Part shown: piece by piece, positions 52,836 through 61,188 of the stretch
Layout: each line of letters opens with the position of its first letter
Position numbering within the stretch: position 1 is the stretch's first letter
Source: Lacipirellulaceae bacterium
Lineage (GTDB): Bacteria > Planctomycetota > Planctomycetia > Pirellulales > Lacipirellulaceae
Reading direction: 5' to 3'
NCBI GenBank assembly: GCA_040218535.1
Contig: JAVJRG010000005.1
Span: 1,550,001 to 1,614,000 of the forward strand
Length of the DNA: 64,000 nucleotides
Notes under the pieces: generated by a model
Told to the model about the DNA's origin: nothing
Database searches by the model: none
The model's input: the letters and a program-made list of their open reading frames with translations, nothing else
Position numbers and translations under genes: made by a program

Positions 52836-52899
52836 ACAGGGTCGGGACGAACCGGCTCTCTTCTATCCCCTACATACCTAACACCGATCCCTACAAATA

Positions 52900-54585
52900 A
52901 TGGCCCGCTTAGGCGACATCCTGGTTCGACAAGGCTGCATCACTGAAGCCCAGCTGCAAAGTGCGCTGGCGGCTCAGGGGTCGGAGCGTGGACTGCTGGG
53001 TACGATTCTGATCCGGCGGAATCTCATCACGCCCGAGCAATTGGGCGGTGCCCTATCAGAGCAATACGGTGTTGACTTCGTTGAGATTGTGGCCGAAGGC
53101 ATCAATCCCCAAGTTGTCCGTTTGCTGCCCGAGGATCTCGCGCGTGAACGTCGCGTGGCACCGATTGCTATTCGTGATCGATCGTTGCAGCTAGCGATGA
53201 TCGCTCCTGACGATATGGACACGATCTGCGAAGCGGAGCTGATCACGGGCTACCATGTGGACCCAGTCGTCGCTCTGCCGAACAGCATCAGCGCCGCTTT
53301 AGACCGCGGTTTCGACGATCGGGTGGTGGCACGCCAAACGGTTGTTGACATGAAGATGGCCGACCTCGAAGCGGCCGAGGAGATGATTGAGGAGGAACTC
53401 AATCAGGAGGTGGTTGAAGAGGATCAAGCCCCGGTAGTCCGACTTGTGCGCGCTATTTTGATGGGTGCGATCAATGCCGGCACCAGTGATATCCACCTGG
53501 AGCCACATCAACCTGAAATGCGGGTTCGCTATCGTGTCGATGGTACCCTGCAGGCGGTAATGACCATTCCGCGTCATATCGAAGAGGCGGTCGTTGCGCG
53601 TATCAAGGTGATGGCTGACATGGACACCACTGAAAGCCGCCGCCCCCAGGATGGCCAGCTAACGATTCACGAATCAGGCTCACGCGTTAATTTTCGCGTG
53701 AGTACGATTCCGACGGTCGGTGGTGAGAAGGTCGTGATGCGGTTGCTGGATGAAGGAAGTCGCTCTTTCCAACTCGAACATCTGGGCCTATGCGAGCGCG
53801 ATCTCACAAAGATTCAGGCGTTGATTGATAAGCCACATGGCATGATCGTGGTCACCGGGCCGACGGGTTCTGGTAAGAGCACGACCATGTACTCGGTACT
53901 GTCGAAACTCAATGCCGTCAGCCGAAACATCGTCACGGTCGAAGACCCGGTCGAGTATCGCCTCCCGGGCATTAACCAAGTTGCTTCGGACAGCGAACAT
54001 GGTCTGGGCTTTGCGAACGCATTGAAATACATCATGCGGCAAGACCCAGACGTGATCATGTTGGGCGAGATCCGCGACCACGAGACTGCGAAGACAGCCG
54101 TGCAGGCTGCCCTTACCGGTCACTTGCTAATCAGCACCTTGCATACGAATGATGCCATCGGCTCAGTAGGGCGTCTGAATGACCTGGGCATTGATAACTT
54201 CAAGACAGGCGGTGCCCTGTTAGGTGCCATCGCACAACGATTGTTGCGTTCGATCTGCGAGCATTGCAAAGAGCCCGCAGAACCGAACGACCATTATCTG
54301 AACGCCCTGCATCACAATATCGATATCCCCGACGATACGATCTTCTTCCGAGGTCGCGGCTGCAAGAAGTGCCTAGGGACTGGCTATGCAGGCCGAGTCC
54401 CTATCTACGAGATCATGGTCGTGACGCCTCGGCTTTCCGAGGCGATCGAGAAGGGATTGCCAAACACCAAGCTACGTGAAATCGCCCTTGAAGAAGGGAT
54501 GGTCGAACTAGCAGGAGCAGGGATCGAGCAAGTGATCGCCGGTCGCACGACACTGGAAGAAGTTTTCTATAAGGTTTCTGGCTAA
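52900..54585 (+). CDS. gspE: type II secretion / type IV pilus assembly ATPase
   Basis: The 561-residue ATPase has an N-terminal MshEN-type region: RLGDILVRQGCITEAQ and onward (residues 3-26), then LLGTILIRRNLITPEQ (about 32-47). The core has Walker A GPTGSGKST (about 322-330), the Asp box DPVEYRLPG, Walker B LGEIRDHETA, and HTNDA, and a tetracysteine zinc site (CEHC...CKKC, about 452-490). It powers pseudopilus assembly at the inner membrane. The first MshEN motif keeps the residues that bind c-di-GMP in this fold (R-L-G, G, L, L, Q). GspF is 21 bp downstream. Confidence 0.95.
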   Translation: MARLGDILVRQGCITEAQLQSALAAQGSERGLLGTILIRRNLITPEQLGGALSEQYGVDFVEIVAEGINPQVVRLLPEDLARERRVAPIAIRDRSLQLAMIAPDDMDTICEAELITGYHVDPVVALPNSISAALDRGFDDRVVARQTVVDMKMADLEAAEEMIEEELNQEVVEEDQAPVVRLVRAILMGAINAGTSDIHLEPHQPEMRVRYRVDGTLQAVMTIPRHIEEAVVARIKVMADMDTTESRRPQDGQLTIHESGSRVNFRVSTIPTVGGEKVVMRLLDEGSRSFQLEHLGLCERDLTKIQALIDKPHGMIVVTGPTGSGKSTTMYSVLSKLNAVSRNIVTVEDPVEYRLPGINQVASDSEHGLGFANALKYIMRQDPDVIMLGEIRDHETAKTAVQAALTGHLLISTLHTNDAIGSVGRLNDLGIDNFKTGGALLGAIAQRLLRSICEHCKEPAEPNDHYLNALHHNIDIPDDTIFFRGRGCKKCLGTGYAGRVPIYEIMVVTPRLSEAIEKGLPNTKLREIALEEGMVELAGAGIEQVIAGRTTLEEVFYKVSG

Positions 54586-54606
54586 GTCGCAAGCGAGATC
54601 GAATTC

Positions 54607-55776
54607 ATGTCACGACGCAAACGCTACGCCTCTGCCAATGCCGGAACTTCGATTTACTCCAGTGGTTCGAGTGAAGCGAAGAAGGATGAGCCCTTCGATT
54701 TGTGGAAGGCGCTTACAAAGCCACGAAACGGCACGCAGAAGATGAAGCCTGCAGAGATGACTTTCATCCTGCGCAATCTTTCAACGCTTGTCAGTAACGG
54801 TGTTCCGCTGCCCAAAGCCTTGGCCACACTTGCCAAGGAAGATACGCTCGCGAAGCATCGTGACGTTCTCGATTCGTTGCGTCGCAAGGTTGAGGGCGGC
54901 TCGATGTTCAGCACGGCGCTCGCCGCTTTCCCGCACATGGCGGACAATATTACGCTAGCGCAGATTCGTCTGGGTGAGCGTTCGGGTACGCTCGTCGATA
55001 CGCTTTCTCACTTAGCTGAGCATCGCAACAAATCAAAAGAATTACGCGATCAAGTCATCAAGAAGTTGGCTTATCCTGTGCTGCTTTGTGTGTTGGGTGG
55101 CGGATTGATCACTTTTCTGTTGCTCTACGTGGTTCCTGTCTTCGAGCAGACGTATGCCGATGCAAAGGTCCCGCTGCCCTTCGTGACGCAAGTGCTGATC
55201 ACATTCGGGGCCTACTGCAAGGGTTACCTGGGCTGGCTAGTTGGAGTAGGTATCCTAGCGGTGGCAAGCATCAAGCAACTTCGCAAGAATGAGCAATTCG
55301 CTGCTCAGATGGACCGTGGAATCCTCAAGCTACCGCTGTTTGGCAATTTGTTTCGCGACATGGCTGTCTTGCAAGTCATGGAAGTGCTCAACAACTTGAT
55401 GACTGCGGGATTCAATCTGGCTGATGCTTTGTCTGACACGGCCGACTCCGTGAAGAATCGGGCCGTCCGCCAAGCAGTACTCGACCTGCAGCATGCTGTG
55501 CAGCGAGGGGAACGATTCAGTCGTGAACTGGAACGTCACGAAGATCTGTTTCCACCGATTGTGAACCAGCTCGTTATCGTCGGAGAAAGCACGGGCAAAC
55601 TGACCAATGCGACGCTCGATATCTGCAATCACGTACGGCTAGAAATCGAGCGAAAGACAACGTTACTCGTTGGTTCCCTGGAGCCAATCCTCACGATTTC
55701 GCTGGCTTCGGCCATCGCAGTCATTCTACTTGCGATTTACCTGCCAATGTTCGACATGGTGAACACGGTCCAATAA
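54607..55776 (+). CDS. gspF: type II secretion / type IV pilus inner-membrane platform protein
   Basis: A 389-residue GspF/PilC protein with two repeated T2SSF domains (about 60-185: ILRNLSTLVSNGVPLPKALATL; 265-385: VLNNLMTAGFNLADALSDTAD) and three membrane segments (YPVLLCVLGGGLITFLLLYVVPV, GYLGWLVGVGILAVASI, ILTISLASAIAVILLAIYLP). It forms the platform on which GspE acts. The N-terminal 50 residues are low in complexity and charged. Gene order gspE-gspF-pseudopilins is standard. Confidence 0.95.
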   Translation: MSRRKRYASANAGTSIYSSGSSEAKKDEPFDLWKALTKPRNGTQKMKPAEMTFILRNLSTLVSNGVPLPKALATLAKEDTLAKHRDVLDSLRRKVEGGSMFSTALAAFPHMADNITLAQIRLGERSGTLVDTLSHLAEHRNKSKELRDQVIKKLAYPVLLCVLGGGLITFLLLYVVPVFEQTYADAKVPLPFVTQVLITFGAYCKGYLGWLVGVGILAVASIKQLRKNEQFAAQMDRGILKLPLFGNLFRDMAVLQVMEVLNNLMTAGFNLADALSDTADSVKNRAVRQAVLDLQHAVQRGERFSRELERHEDLFPPIVNQLVIVGESTGKLTNATLDICNHVRLEIERKTTLLVGSLEPILTISLASAIAVILLAIYLPMFDMVNTVQ

Positions 55777-55790
55777 AGGCAAAGTAAGTG

Positions 55791-56141
55791 ATGACGAAGT
55801 GCAACTGCAGTAACTTGGCATCCAGCTTCGGCAGAACCGGCTTCTCGATGACCGAGATGCTTGCTGTTGTCGCGTTGCTGGGGATCCTTAGTGCGATGAT
55901 CGTTCCACGGATAGCTGGCAACGATACGGAAGCTGACAAGGCAGCCTGCCATTCCTACGTTGGTGATATCGAGATTCAGGCGGAGATTTGGAATCACAAC
56001 ACCGGGGGATGGCCGGCAGCGAATCTCTCCGATATCGGAACTGACCTGAACTACTTTCCAGGGGGACTTCCGACGTGCCCCGTTGATGGAAGTACCTACA
56101 CAATCGATTCAAACGGAAGAGTCATCGGTCATACCCACTGA
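55791..56141 (+). CDS. minor pseudopilin
   Basis: ATG at 55791 directly follows GTG at 55788. The 116-residue protein has a prepilin leader RTG-FSMTEMLAVVALLGILSAMIVPRI and Glu at +5. The C-terminus (GGWPAANLSDIGTDLNYFPGGLPTCP, YTIDSNGRVIGHTH) resembles the 51755 and 56347 pseudopilins. It lies 14 bp after gspF. Confidence 0.88.
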   Translation: MTKCNCSNLASSFGRTGFSMTEMLAVVALLGILSAMIVPRIAGNDTEADKAACHSYVGDIEIQAEIWNHNTGGWPAANLSDIGTDLNYFPGGLPTCPVDGSTYTIDSNGRVIGHTH

Positions 56142-56346
56142 CCGTGTCTACAAAAGACAAGTCACGAGGATTATGACGCTTGTAAGTCCAATTCACGCTA
56201 ACGAACAGGCAAACTAAGCGGAAAACATCAGCCTGTTGCAAAAAGTAATCTACGTTTAAGTAAACCGATAAGGCAAACATTGCCACAGATGGGTCAGCAA
56301 ACCGGCCCCCTCGATATTTCGACCCTGCCACAAGGAGTTCCCTAAG

Positions 56347-56652
56347 ATGAAGAAGACTGGAAAGCGCGGCGGTTTCTCGCTGCTCGAATTGCTCGCCGTT
56401 GTTACCATTCTCGGCATTATCGCCTCGATCATCGTCCCTCGCGTGACGGTTTCGAGCACCACGGCTAAAGAGAAGGTACGTGCTCACCACGTAGCTACGA
56501 TGAACGCTGCGTTCGAGCGTTACTACATTGAAGAGAACGCCTGGCCAACTGCGATCGCCACCCTTGTACCAGACTACCTACCAGATGGCGAGCCAGTCGA
56601 CCCAACTGGCGTTGGGTACACCGTGAACAACACTAGCCACCGCGTTGAGTAA
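56347..56652 (+). CDS. probable major pseudopilin (GspG-like)
   Basis: A short 101-residue prepilin with AGGAG 8 bases before the ATG, the best ribosome-binding site in the cluster. Leader KRGG-FSLLELLAVVTILGIIASIIVPRVTV with Gly at -1 and Glu at +5. Short body ending YLPDGEPVDPTGVGYTVNN. Its length, strong translation signal and the terminator-like hairpin placed just after its stop suggest that it is the abundant subunit, but the paralogue at 55791 is an alternative. Confidence 0.85.
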   Translation: MKKTGKRGGFSLLELLAVVTILGIIASIIVPRVTVSSTTAKEKVRAHHVATMNAAFERYYIEENAWPTAIATLVPDYLPDGEPVDPTGVGYTVNNTSHRVE

Positions 56653-56688
56653 TCGACACTCAGCGTGACAAGGAGATTGCAGATCGCG

Positions 56689-57186
56689 ATGCGACGCAAT
56701 TTGGAATATCGGCAAAAGGCTCGCCGCTGCTTGCAGTGGCGAGCCTTTAGTTTTTTGGAAGTGATTGCCGTGGTAACGCTCATCGGCATCGTTAGCCTGG
56801 CGGCGATTTCGCGCTTCGGTCACTCCTCCTTAGAGAACCTGAGTGCAGAGGGCTACGCCCGGCTCCTGCAGCGAGACCTCATGCAGGCTCGCCAAAGGAC
56901 GGTTGCCACAGGCGATAACCACTATCTGAGCCTCACAACGATCGGCGGAGAGGTTACCACCTATACCATGTGGCGAAGAGCCAGTGGAGGTGACGTAGCG
57001 GTTGATCAGGCACGCACAACCCCTACTGGGCTAACCGTCACAGCTAGCCACACAACGCTGGAATTCGACTTCGACGGCTCGGCACTAGCCAGCTATGTCG
57101 TCACCGCCGCAGGACCCGACCGTTCGTGGCAAGTCTCGGCCATTCCCGCTACGGGACTGTGCCAAGTCGCGGACGTCAGTCCCTAG
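56689..57186 (+). CDS. pseudopilin (GspH-like) with an internal terminator-like hairpin
   Basis: ATG 56689 has GGAG 13 bases upstream; GTG 56665 is an alternative. The 165-residue protein has the leader WRA-FSFLEVIAVVTLIGIVSLAAI (Ala at -1, Glu at +5), then helix SAEGYARLLQRDLMQARQRTVAT and a GspH-like beta sheet. Codons 10-23 coincide with a 16-bp perfect stem followed by six T, i.e. an intrinsic-terminator shape. Confidence 0.85.
   Translation: MRRNLEYRQKARRCLQWRAFSFLEVIAVVTLIGIVSLAAISRFGHSSLENLSAEGYARLLQRDLMQARQRTVATGDNHYLSLTTIGGEVTTYTMWRRASGGDVAVDQARTTPTGLTVTASHTTLEFDFDGSALASYVVTAAGPDRSWQVSAIPATGLCQVADVSP
56715..56756 (+). terminator. intrinsic-terminator-like hairpin inside a pseudopilin gene
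   Basis: AAAGGCTCGCCGCTGC (56715-56730), TT, then the pairing arm (56733-56748) with one G-U wobble, then AG and TTTTTT (56751-56756). It lies 63 bp after the stop of the preceding pseudopilin gene and within the first 25 codons of the next. Confidence 0.75.
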
Positions 57187-57339
57187 GTCGGCAATCTTGT
57201 CCAATACCTATTCTGACGGTTACTCGGGTCTGCGGACTTGGCGTTAAGAGGTGTCGGGAAGCCGACTTGAGCCTTCTGTGACCTACGCTTGTCATAAGAC
57301 GTTGAGTTCTGTCAACGTGGTTCTGATGAAGACTGCCTC

Positions 57340-57798
57340 ATGTTTCGACTTCGTAACAACCAACGCCAACAGGCCAAGCGTTCCGGTTTCTCTCTAGTTG
57401 AGATGATCGCCGCGACCGCCTTGGTCGCCGGTACGCTCGTTCCAGCACTGGCAGTGATGCGCGAGGCGATGTCGTTGAGTCGCGAGACACACCTGCGGAG
57501 CTTGTTGGCAAATTTCGCTGTCATGAAGTTGGAGGAGTGTTCCTCGGTCGCGATGCGGAATTGGACTAACGCCACTGATGATGGCGACTTGAGCGCCTAC
57601 GGCTACAGCAACTTGAGTTTCACGATGGTGCGCTCGGACGACCCTGCGGATGGCGGTATGGTTGGTCAGCTTATGTCTATTAGCGTGACTGTCTTTGACG
57701 ACCTCGACGGAGACCTAATCCCAGATACGGGGGAAACTCAGGTGCAGTTCCGCACCAAAATATCGAAACTACTTACCTACGAGAATGAAGAAGTCTAG
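57340..57798 (+). CDS. minor pseudopilin (GspI/J-like)
   Basis: A 152-residue prepilin with RSG-FSLVEMIAATALVAGTLVPAL, helix LRSLLANFAVMKLEECSSVAM as in GspI/PilV, and a beta-rich C-terminus with a calcium-like DLDGDLIPDTGE. Its stop overlaps the next start by 14 bp, implying coupled translation. Confidence 0.85.
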   Translation: MFRLRNNQRQQAKRSGFSLVEMIAATALVAGTLVPALAVMREAMSLSRETHLRSLLANFAVMKLEECSSVAMRNWTNATDDGDLSAYGYSNLSFTMVRSDDPADGGMVGQLMSISVTVFDDLDGDLIPDTGETQVQFRTKISKLLTYENEEV

Positions 57799-58309
57799 CA
57801 ACAACGCGAAACGAGGCTTCTCGCTGCTGGAACTGAGCATCGCGATGGCTATGATGGCTGCGCTTTCCGCGGCTAGCATGGTCCTGCTGCGCACTTCGCA
57901 GAATGCGTGGAATCGTCATCGCGACGATCATGAGAGATCACAAAGTGCTTCGGCGGCGTTGAGGCATATCGTTCGAAATGCTCGACAATCAGTAGCAGTA
58001 ACGGCCATCACCTCGCCCACGAACAATTCAGGATCGCTCTCACTACAACGGTCAGACGGCGCGATTCTCGTTTGGAATCACGACGGAGTCAACGACCAAG
58101 TGAACTACGGGATCACGACCGCCAGTAGTTTGCTTTCCAACTATATTACTGCCTTAACCTTCACGGGATACAAGGCGGATGGGATATCTACCACCGAGGA
58201 CGTCGATCTGATTCATATCGTCGAGTGTACCGTCACTTACGAACTTGATCGCCCGACTGGAACAACTGCCAAGCAACTGACCTCAAGAGCATGGCTGAGG
58301 TCCTGGTGA
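57785..58309 (+). CDS. minor pseudopilin (GspJ-like)
   Basis: A 174-residue prepilin with KRG-FSLLELSIAMAMMAALSAASMVL, then SASAALRHIVRNARQSVAV and a GspJ/PilW-like domain that ends VECTVTYELDRPTG. It is translationally coupled to the previous gene. GspI/J pairs form the pseudopilus tip complex with GspK. Confidence 0.85.
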   Translation: MKKSSNNAKRGFSLLELSIAMAMMAALSAASMVLLRTSQNAWNRHRDDHERSQSASAALRHIVRNARQSVAVTAITSPTNNSGSLSLQRSDGAILVWNHDGVNDQVNYGITTASSLLSNYITALTFTGYKADGISTTEDVDLIHIVECTVTYELDRPTGTTAKQLTSRAWLRSW

Positions 58310-58329
58310 CAACTAGAGAACCGATACGC

Positions 58330-58728
58330 ATGAACCGTCTTTCACGACAAAACGGAGGACCCAGTCGTCTTCGCACCCCGGCACCACGCCGTGGGGCAGC
58401 GATGATGCTGTGTTTGTTTGTCGTTTTCATGGTCACGATGCTCTTGGTGCAAATCCTGAACACAATGACGAGCGATTTAGCTTTAATCCGTAGCACGATT
58501 GACCACGAGAGAGCACTTTACCTAGCCAATGCTGGGATTCATGAAGCAACCGCCATGGTGGAAGCAGACACGACTTGGCGAGGGGTTGTTTCCGAAGGAA
58601 CTTACCCAAACCACGACTCTTACACGGCAACAGCCGTTGATGGAACCGACCCGTTTACTGTCTCGGTAACGTCGTCTGGCGCTTCGGGCGCAGTCACCAG
58701 AACCGTTACAGCAGTCCTTGAGTTCTAA
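58330..58728 (+). CDS. PilX/GspK-like pilus tip component
   Basis: A 132-residue protein with RRGAAMMLCLFVVFMVTMLLVQIL as membrane helix, then ERALYLANAGIHEATAMVE, typical of PilX/GspK N-termini. ATG 58330 is preferred; ATG 58291 overlaps the previous gene by 19 bp and remains possible. The +5 Glu of normal pilins is absent, as in GspK. Confidence 0.75.
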   Translation: MNRLSRQNGGPSRLRTPAPRRGAAMMLCLFVVFMVTMLLVQILNTMTSDLALIRSTIDHERALYLANAGIHEATAMVEADTTWRGVVSEGTYPNHDSYTATAVDGTDPFTVSVTSSGASGAVTRTVTAVLEF

Positions 58729-58765
58729 ATTCCCACTGGCAACTAACCAGAAACTGTAGAAAAAC

Positions 58766-59662
58766 ATGAGCGATCGCAGAGAACAAACTGATCGACGAGA
58801 AGAAGGCGAGCGGCGACGACCAAAACGACGCCAAGCTGGTGAAGAACAAATTCTGATCGTTGAACTCAATGGCTCCGAGCTGTTTGCGTGTCTCATGCAG
58901 CAGCAGGCTGGGGATTCTCCAGACCTTGTCAGTAGTTTCAACTTGACCTGGCGACGGGAATCCGCCGTACTCAATAGTGAGGCAGGGCTTGAGGAAATCA
59001 CTGAGGGTATGCGTGTTATCGCGAAGCACTTCAAGCTAGTGACGACTTCTGTCCACTTTGTGCTTAGCGGCGAATACTGTGTAACTCGCGCCATTCGCGG
59101 CAGTAGTGATGATGTCAGGGCGGAACTGCAACGTATTAGCCAACGCAGCCGTCTGTATCTGTCGCTTGGACCTGGTGAGAAAGTTGTTGTCTCAAATACA
59201 CGCACTCTCGACGCACGGCATCAGCACGCATTAGCCGCTGTCTGTAACGAGAAAACGCTCAAGACGATTCAATTGGCATCGGAAAGTGTTGGCTTGCAGA
59301 TCGCGTCAATCGAACCGGCGCTTTCGGCAGCCAATCGCGCCGTGAGCCGTATCCCTGGCATTCCAGAGACGCCCTATCTGCTCATCCACCTCGATGATTC
59401 CTCGCCCGACATCGGGGTCTGCCAGCATGGGCAGCTACTGCTGGATTACCGTCCAGGAGGTCAGACGAGTCCCGACGAGCTTCCCGCGTTGCTGCTGGAG
59501 CATCGGAATCGATTGCAACGACATACGGGGCGACAACTGCAGCAAGCTCCTCCTGAGCTGACGACGGTTTACCTCTGCGGCCAAGATCGCGCGGTGAGCG
59601 AAGCAGTCACCGCTTTTGCAAAGCAAGGAGATTTCACGGCCATTCAAGCCGACTCTCAGTAA
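58766..59662 (+). CDS. PilM-like (GspL cytoplasmic domain) protein, ends early
   Basis: A 298-residue actin-like fold: ILIVELNGSELFACLMQ (phosphate 1-like), VHFVLSGEYCVTRAI, LGLQIASIEPALSAANRAV, PYLLIHLDDSSPDIGVCQ and TVYLCGQDRAVSEAV. The N-terminus is an extremely charged RRE-rich stretch. It is the cytoplasmic partner of GspE. A TAA at 59660 stops it, but the same frame continues at once with GTG, and the next 39 codons look like the missing PilM C-terminus (VPSLGALLGNHYL). Confidence 0.82.
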   Translation: MSDRREQTDRREEGERRRPKRRQAGEEQILIVELNGSELFACLMQQQAGDSPDLVSSFNLTWRRESAVLNSEAGLEEITEGMRVIAKHFKLVTTSVHFVLSGEYCVTRAIRGSSDDVRAELQRISQRSRLYLSLGPGEKVVVSNTRTLDARHQHALAAVCNEKTLKTIQLASESVGLQIASIEPALSAANRAVSRIPGIPETPYLLIHLDDSSPDIGVCQHGQLLLDYRPGGQTSPDELPALLLEHRNRLQRHTGRQLQQAPPELTTVYLCGQDRAVSEAVTAFAKQGDFTAIQADSQ

Positions 59663-60346
59663 GTGCAAGCAACCTGGCAGCTAGTTCAGGGAGAGAGCGG
59701 TGAAGCAGGCGTTCCCTCGCTAGGAGCGTTATTGGGCAACCACTATCTGGCTGACGCTGACCGAGATGCCCCGAATCTGATGGAGCACATCATTGCCAGT
59801 ACCCAAGAGCCTCTCAAACCGACGCTCATTCGGTCCGCGATACCACTTGCAGCCATGCTGCTGCTAGCAATTGGCATGTTTGTCATCAACTTCAACGAAC
59901 AGGGCAAACTGACTCAGCTTGAGGCGGAGTACAGCAAGCTAGAGCCTGTCGAGATGCGTGCCAAGGAACTGCGGCTTCAGTTGCTAAGAACTGAATCGAA
60001 GGCAGTCGAGATGGAAAAGGTCGCCTCCCAGTTGAATCGACCTTTAGGAAGCGAAGCCCTGAAACAGCTGGGGAATTGCATGCCCAGTGACGTTTGGCTT
60101 CGGCGACTGACGCTTGAGAATGGCAAGTCCATCCAGCTAGACGGCAGCAGCTTCCTGCCTGCTGGCGTGTACGACTTTGTTCGCTGGTTGGAACAAGCCC
60201 CTGGCTTTGACGAGGTTGCTCTCAAAGCGACTCGTCCGACTTCCTCCGAAGCAGGCCCTGTTACTGGCTTCACGCTCGAACTGGAAGTCGTTGACCTTAA
60301 CGATCAGGCTGAGATTACCGCAGAAAAGGTGGCAAGCAATGAATAG
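59663..60346 (+). CDS. PilN-like (GspL membrane/periplasmic part) protein
   Basis: A 227-residue protein starting at GTG immediately after the PilM TAA, in the same frame and without a Shine-Dalgarno. Residues 1-40 look like the end of PilM; then APNLMEHII, membrane helix IPLAAMLLLAIGMFVINF (about 60-77), coiled coil and a PilN ferredoxin-like domain (CMPSDVWLRRLTLENGKSIQLDGSS). Its stop overlaps the next start by 8 bp. Confidence 0.82.
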   Translation: MQATWQLVQGESGEAGVPSLGALLGNHYLADADRDAPNLMEHIIASTQEPLKPTLIRSAIPLAAMLLLAIGMFVINFNEQGKLTQLEAEYSKLEPVEMRAKELRLQLLRTESKAVEMEKVASQLNRPLGSEALKQLGNCMPSDVWLRRLTLENGKSIQLDGSSFLPAGVYDFVRWLEQAPGFDEVALKATRPTSSEAGPVTGFTLELEVVDLNDQAEITAEKVASNE

Positions 60347-60965
60347 TTCCCTAATCCGCAAATTTTGCGAATCCCGATACCGTTGGCCAATCGTTGCAAC
60401 AGCCACCCTGTTGGTGGGCCTCGTGACGCTGCTGCCACTTGCCGATGTCTATTCTGAGAAAAGAGAGGCTTGTAACGTTCTTAAGGACAAATTGGATAGT
60501 GCCCGTCAGACGGCCAAGACGCTTCCGAAGTTTGAGGAACGTGTCGAAAAGGTCGCTCAGGAATTGGAGGCCCTGGAAGCAAGAGGTGTCGGCGAAGAAC
60601 GCATCGGAGACTTGCGGAACCGCATCATTAAGCTTGCCCGTGATAACAACTGCCAAGTCCGTAAGATTGAGATGGGCTCACCGCTCAGACGCATTTGGCT
60701 AAAGGATGCCGACGTGCTTGAAACGCAAGCCGTTTCAAAAAGTGCAAAAGGCAAGACACCTTTCGAGTTGGTTCGGCGCACGATGGTTCTTGCTGTTGAC
60801 GGCAACATGGCTGACCTTGAGCTGTTGCTAGAGAAGATTCAGGAGGAGAAAACCTTAGCTCACCCACAACGCTTGAGCCTCAACCATACCGGACGAGGGG
60901 CAAAAACCGTTGGAATGGAAATTGAACTCCTCCTGTTTGATTTGACCAGAAAAAGGAAGACGTAG
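60339..60965 (+). CDS. PilO/GspM-like protein
   Basis: A 208-residue bitopic protein: membrane helix WPIVATATLLVGLVTLLPLAD (about 15-35), coiled coil (EKREACNVLKDKLDSARQTAKTL region), then a PilO-like domain. ATG 60339 overlaps the PilN stop, a coupling typical of PilN-PilO pairs. It should link PilN to the secretin via PilP. Confidence 0.82.
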   Translation: MNSSLIRKFCESRYRWPIVATATLLVGLVTLLPLADVYSEKREACNVLKDKLDSARQTAKTLPKFEERVEKVAQELEALEARGVGEERIGDLRNRIIKLARDNNCQVRKIEMGSPLRRIWLKDADVLETQAVSKSAKGKTPFELVRRTMVLAVDGNMADLELLLEKIQEEKTLAHPQRLSLNHTGRGAKTVGMEIELLLFDLTRKRKT

Positions 60966-61188
60966 ATTTAAGTTAACGGAGTGTTAAGCCCCCAACAGAT
61001 GACAGGCAACCCGTTTTCAGTGGTGGCACACAAAGTTTACAAGCTCGAAGTGTAATCAACTCAGGAAGTACAACTCGCTATGCCTTTTCGCCTGATTGCC
61101 CTATCAGGCGAAATCAGAGTCAAAACGAAACGCAACGTTCTCTGGTATTTGAGGACGATGCAACTTGGGGCAGTGTCAAGGAGGACAC

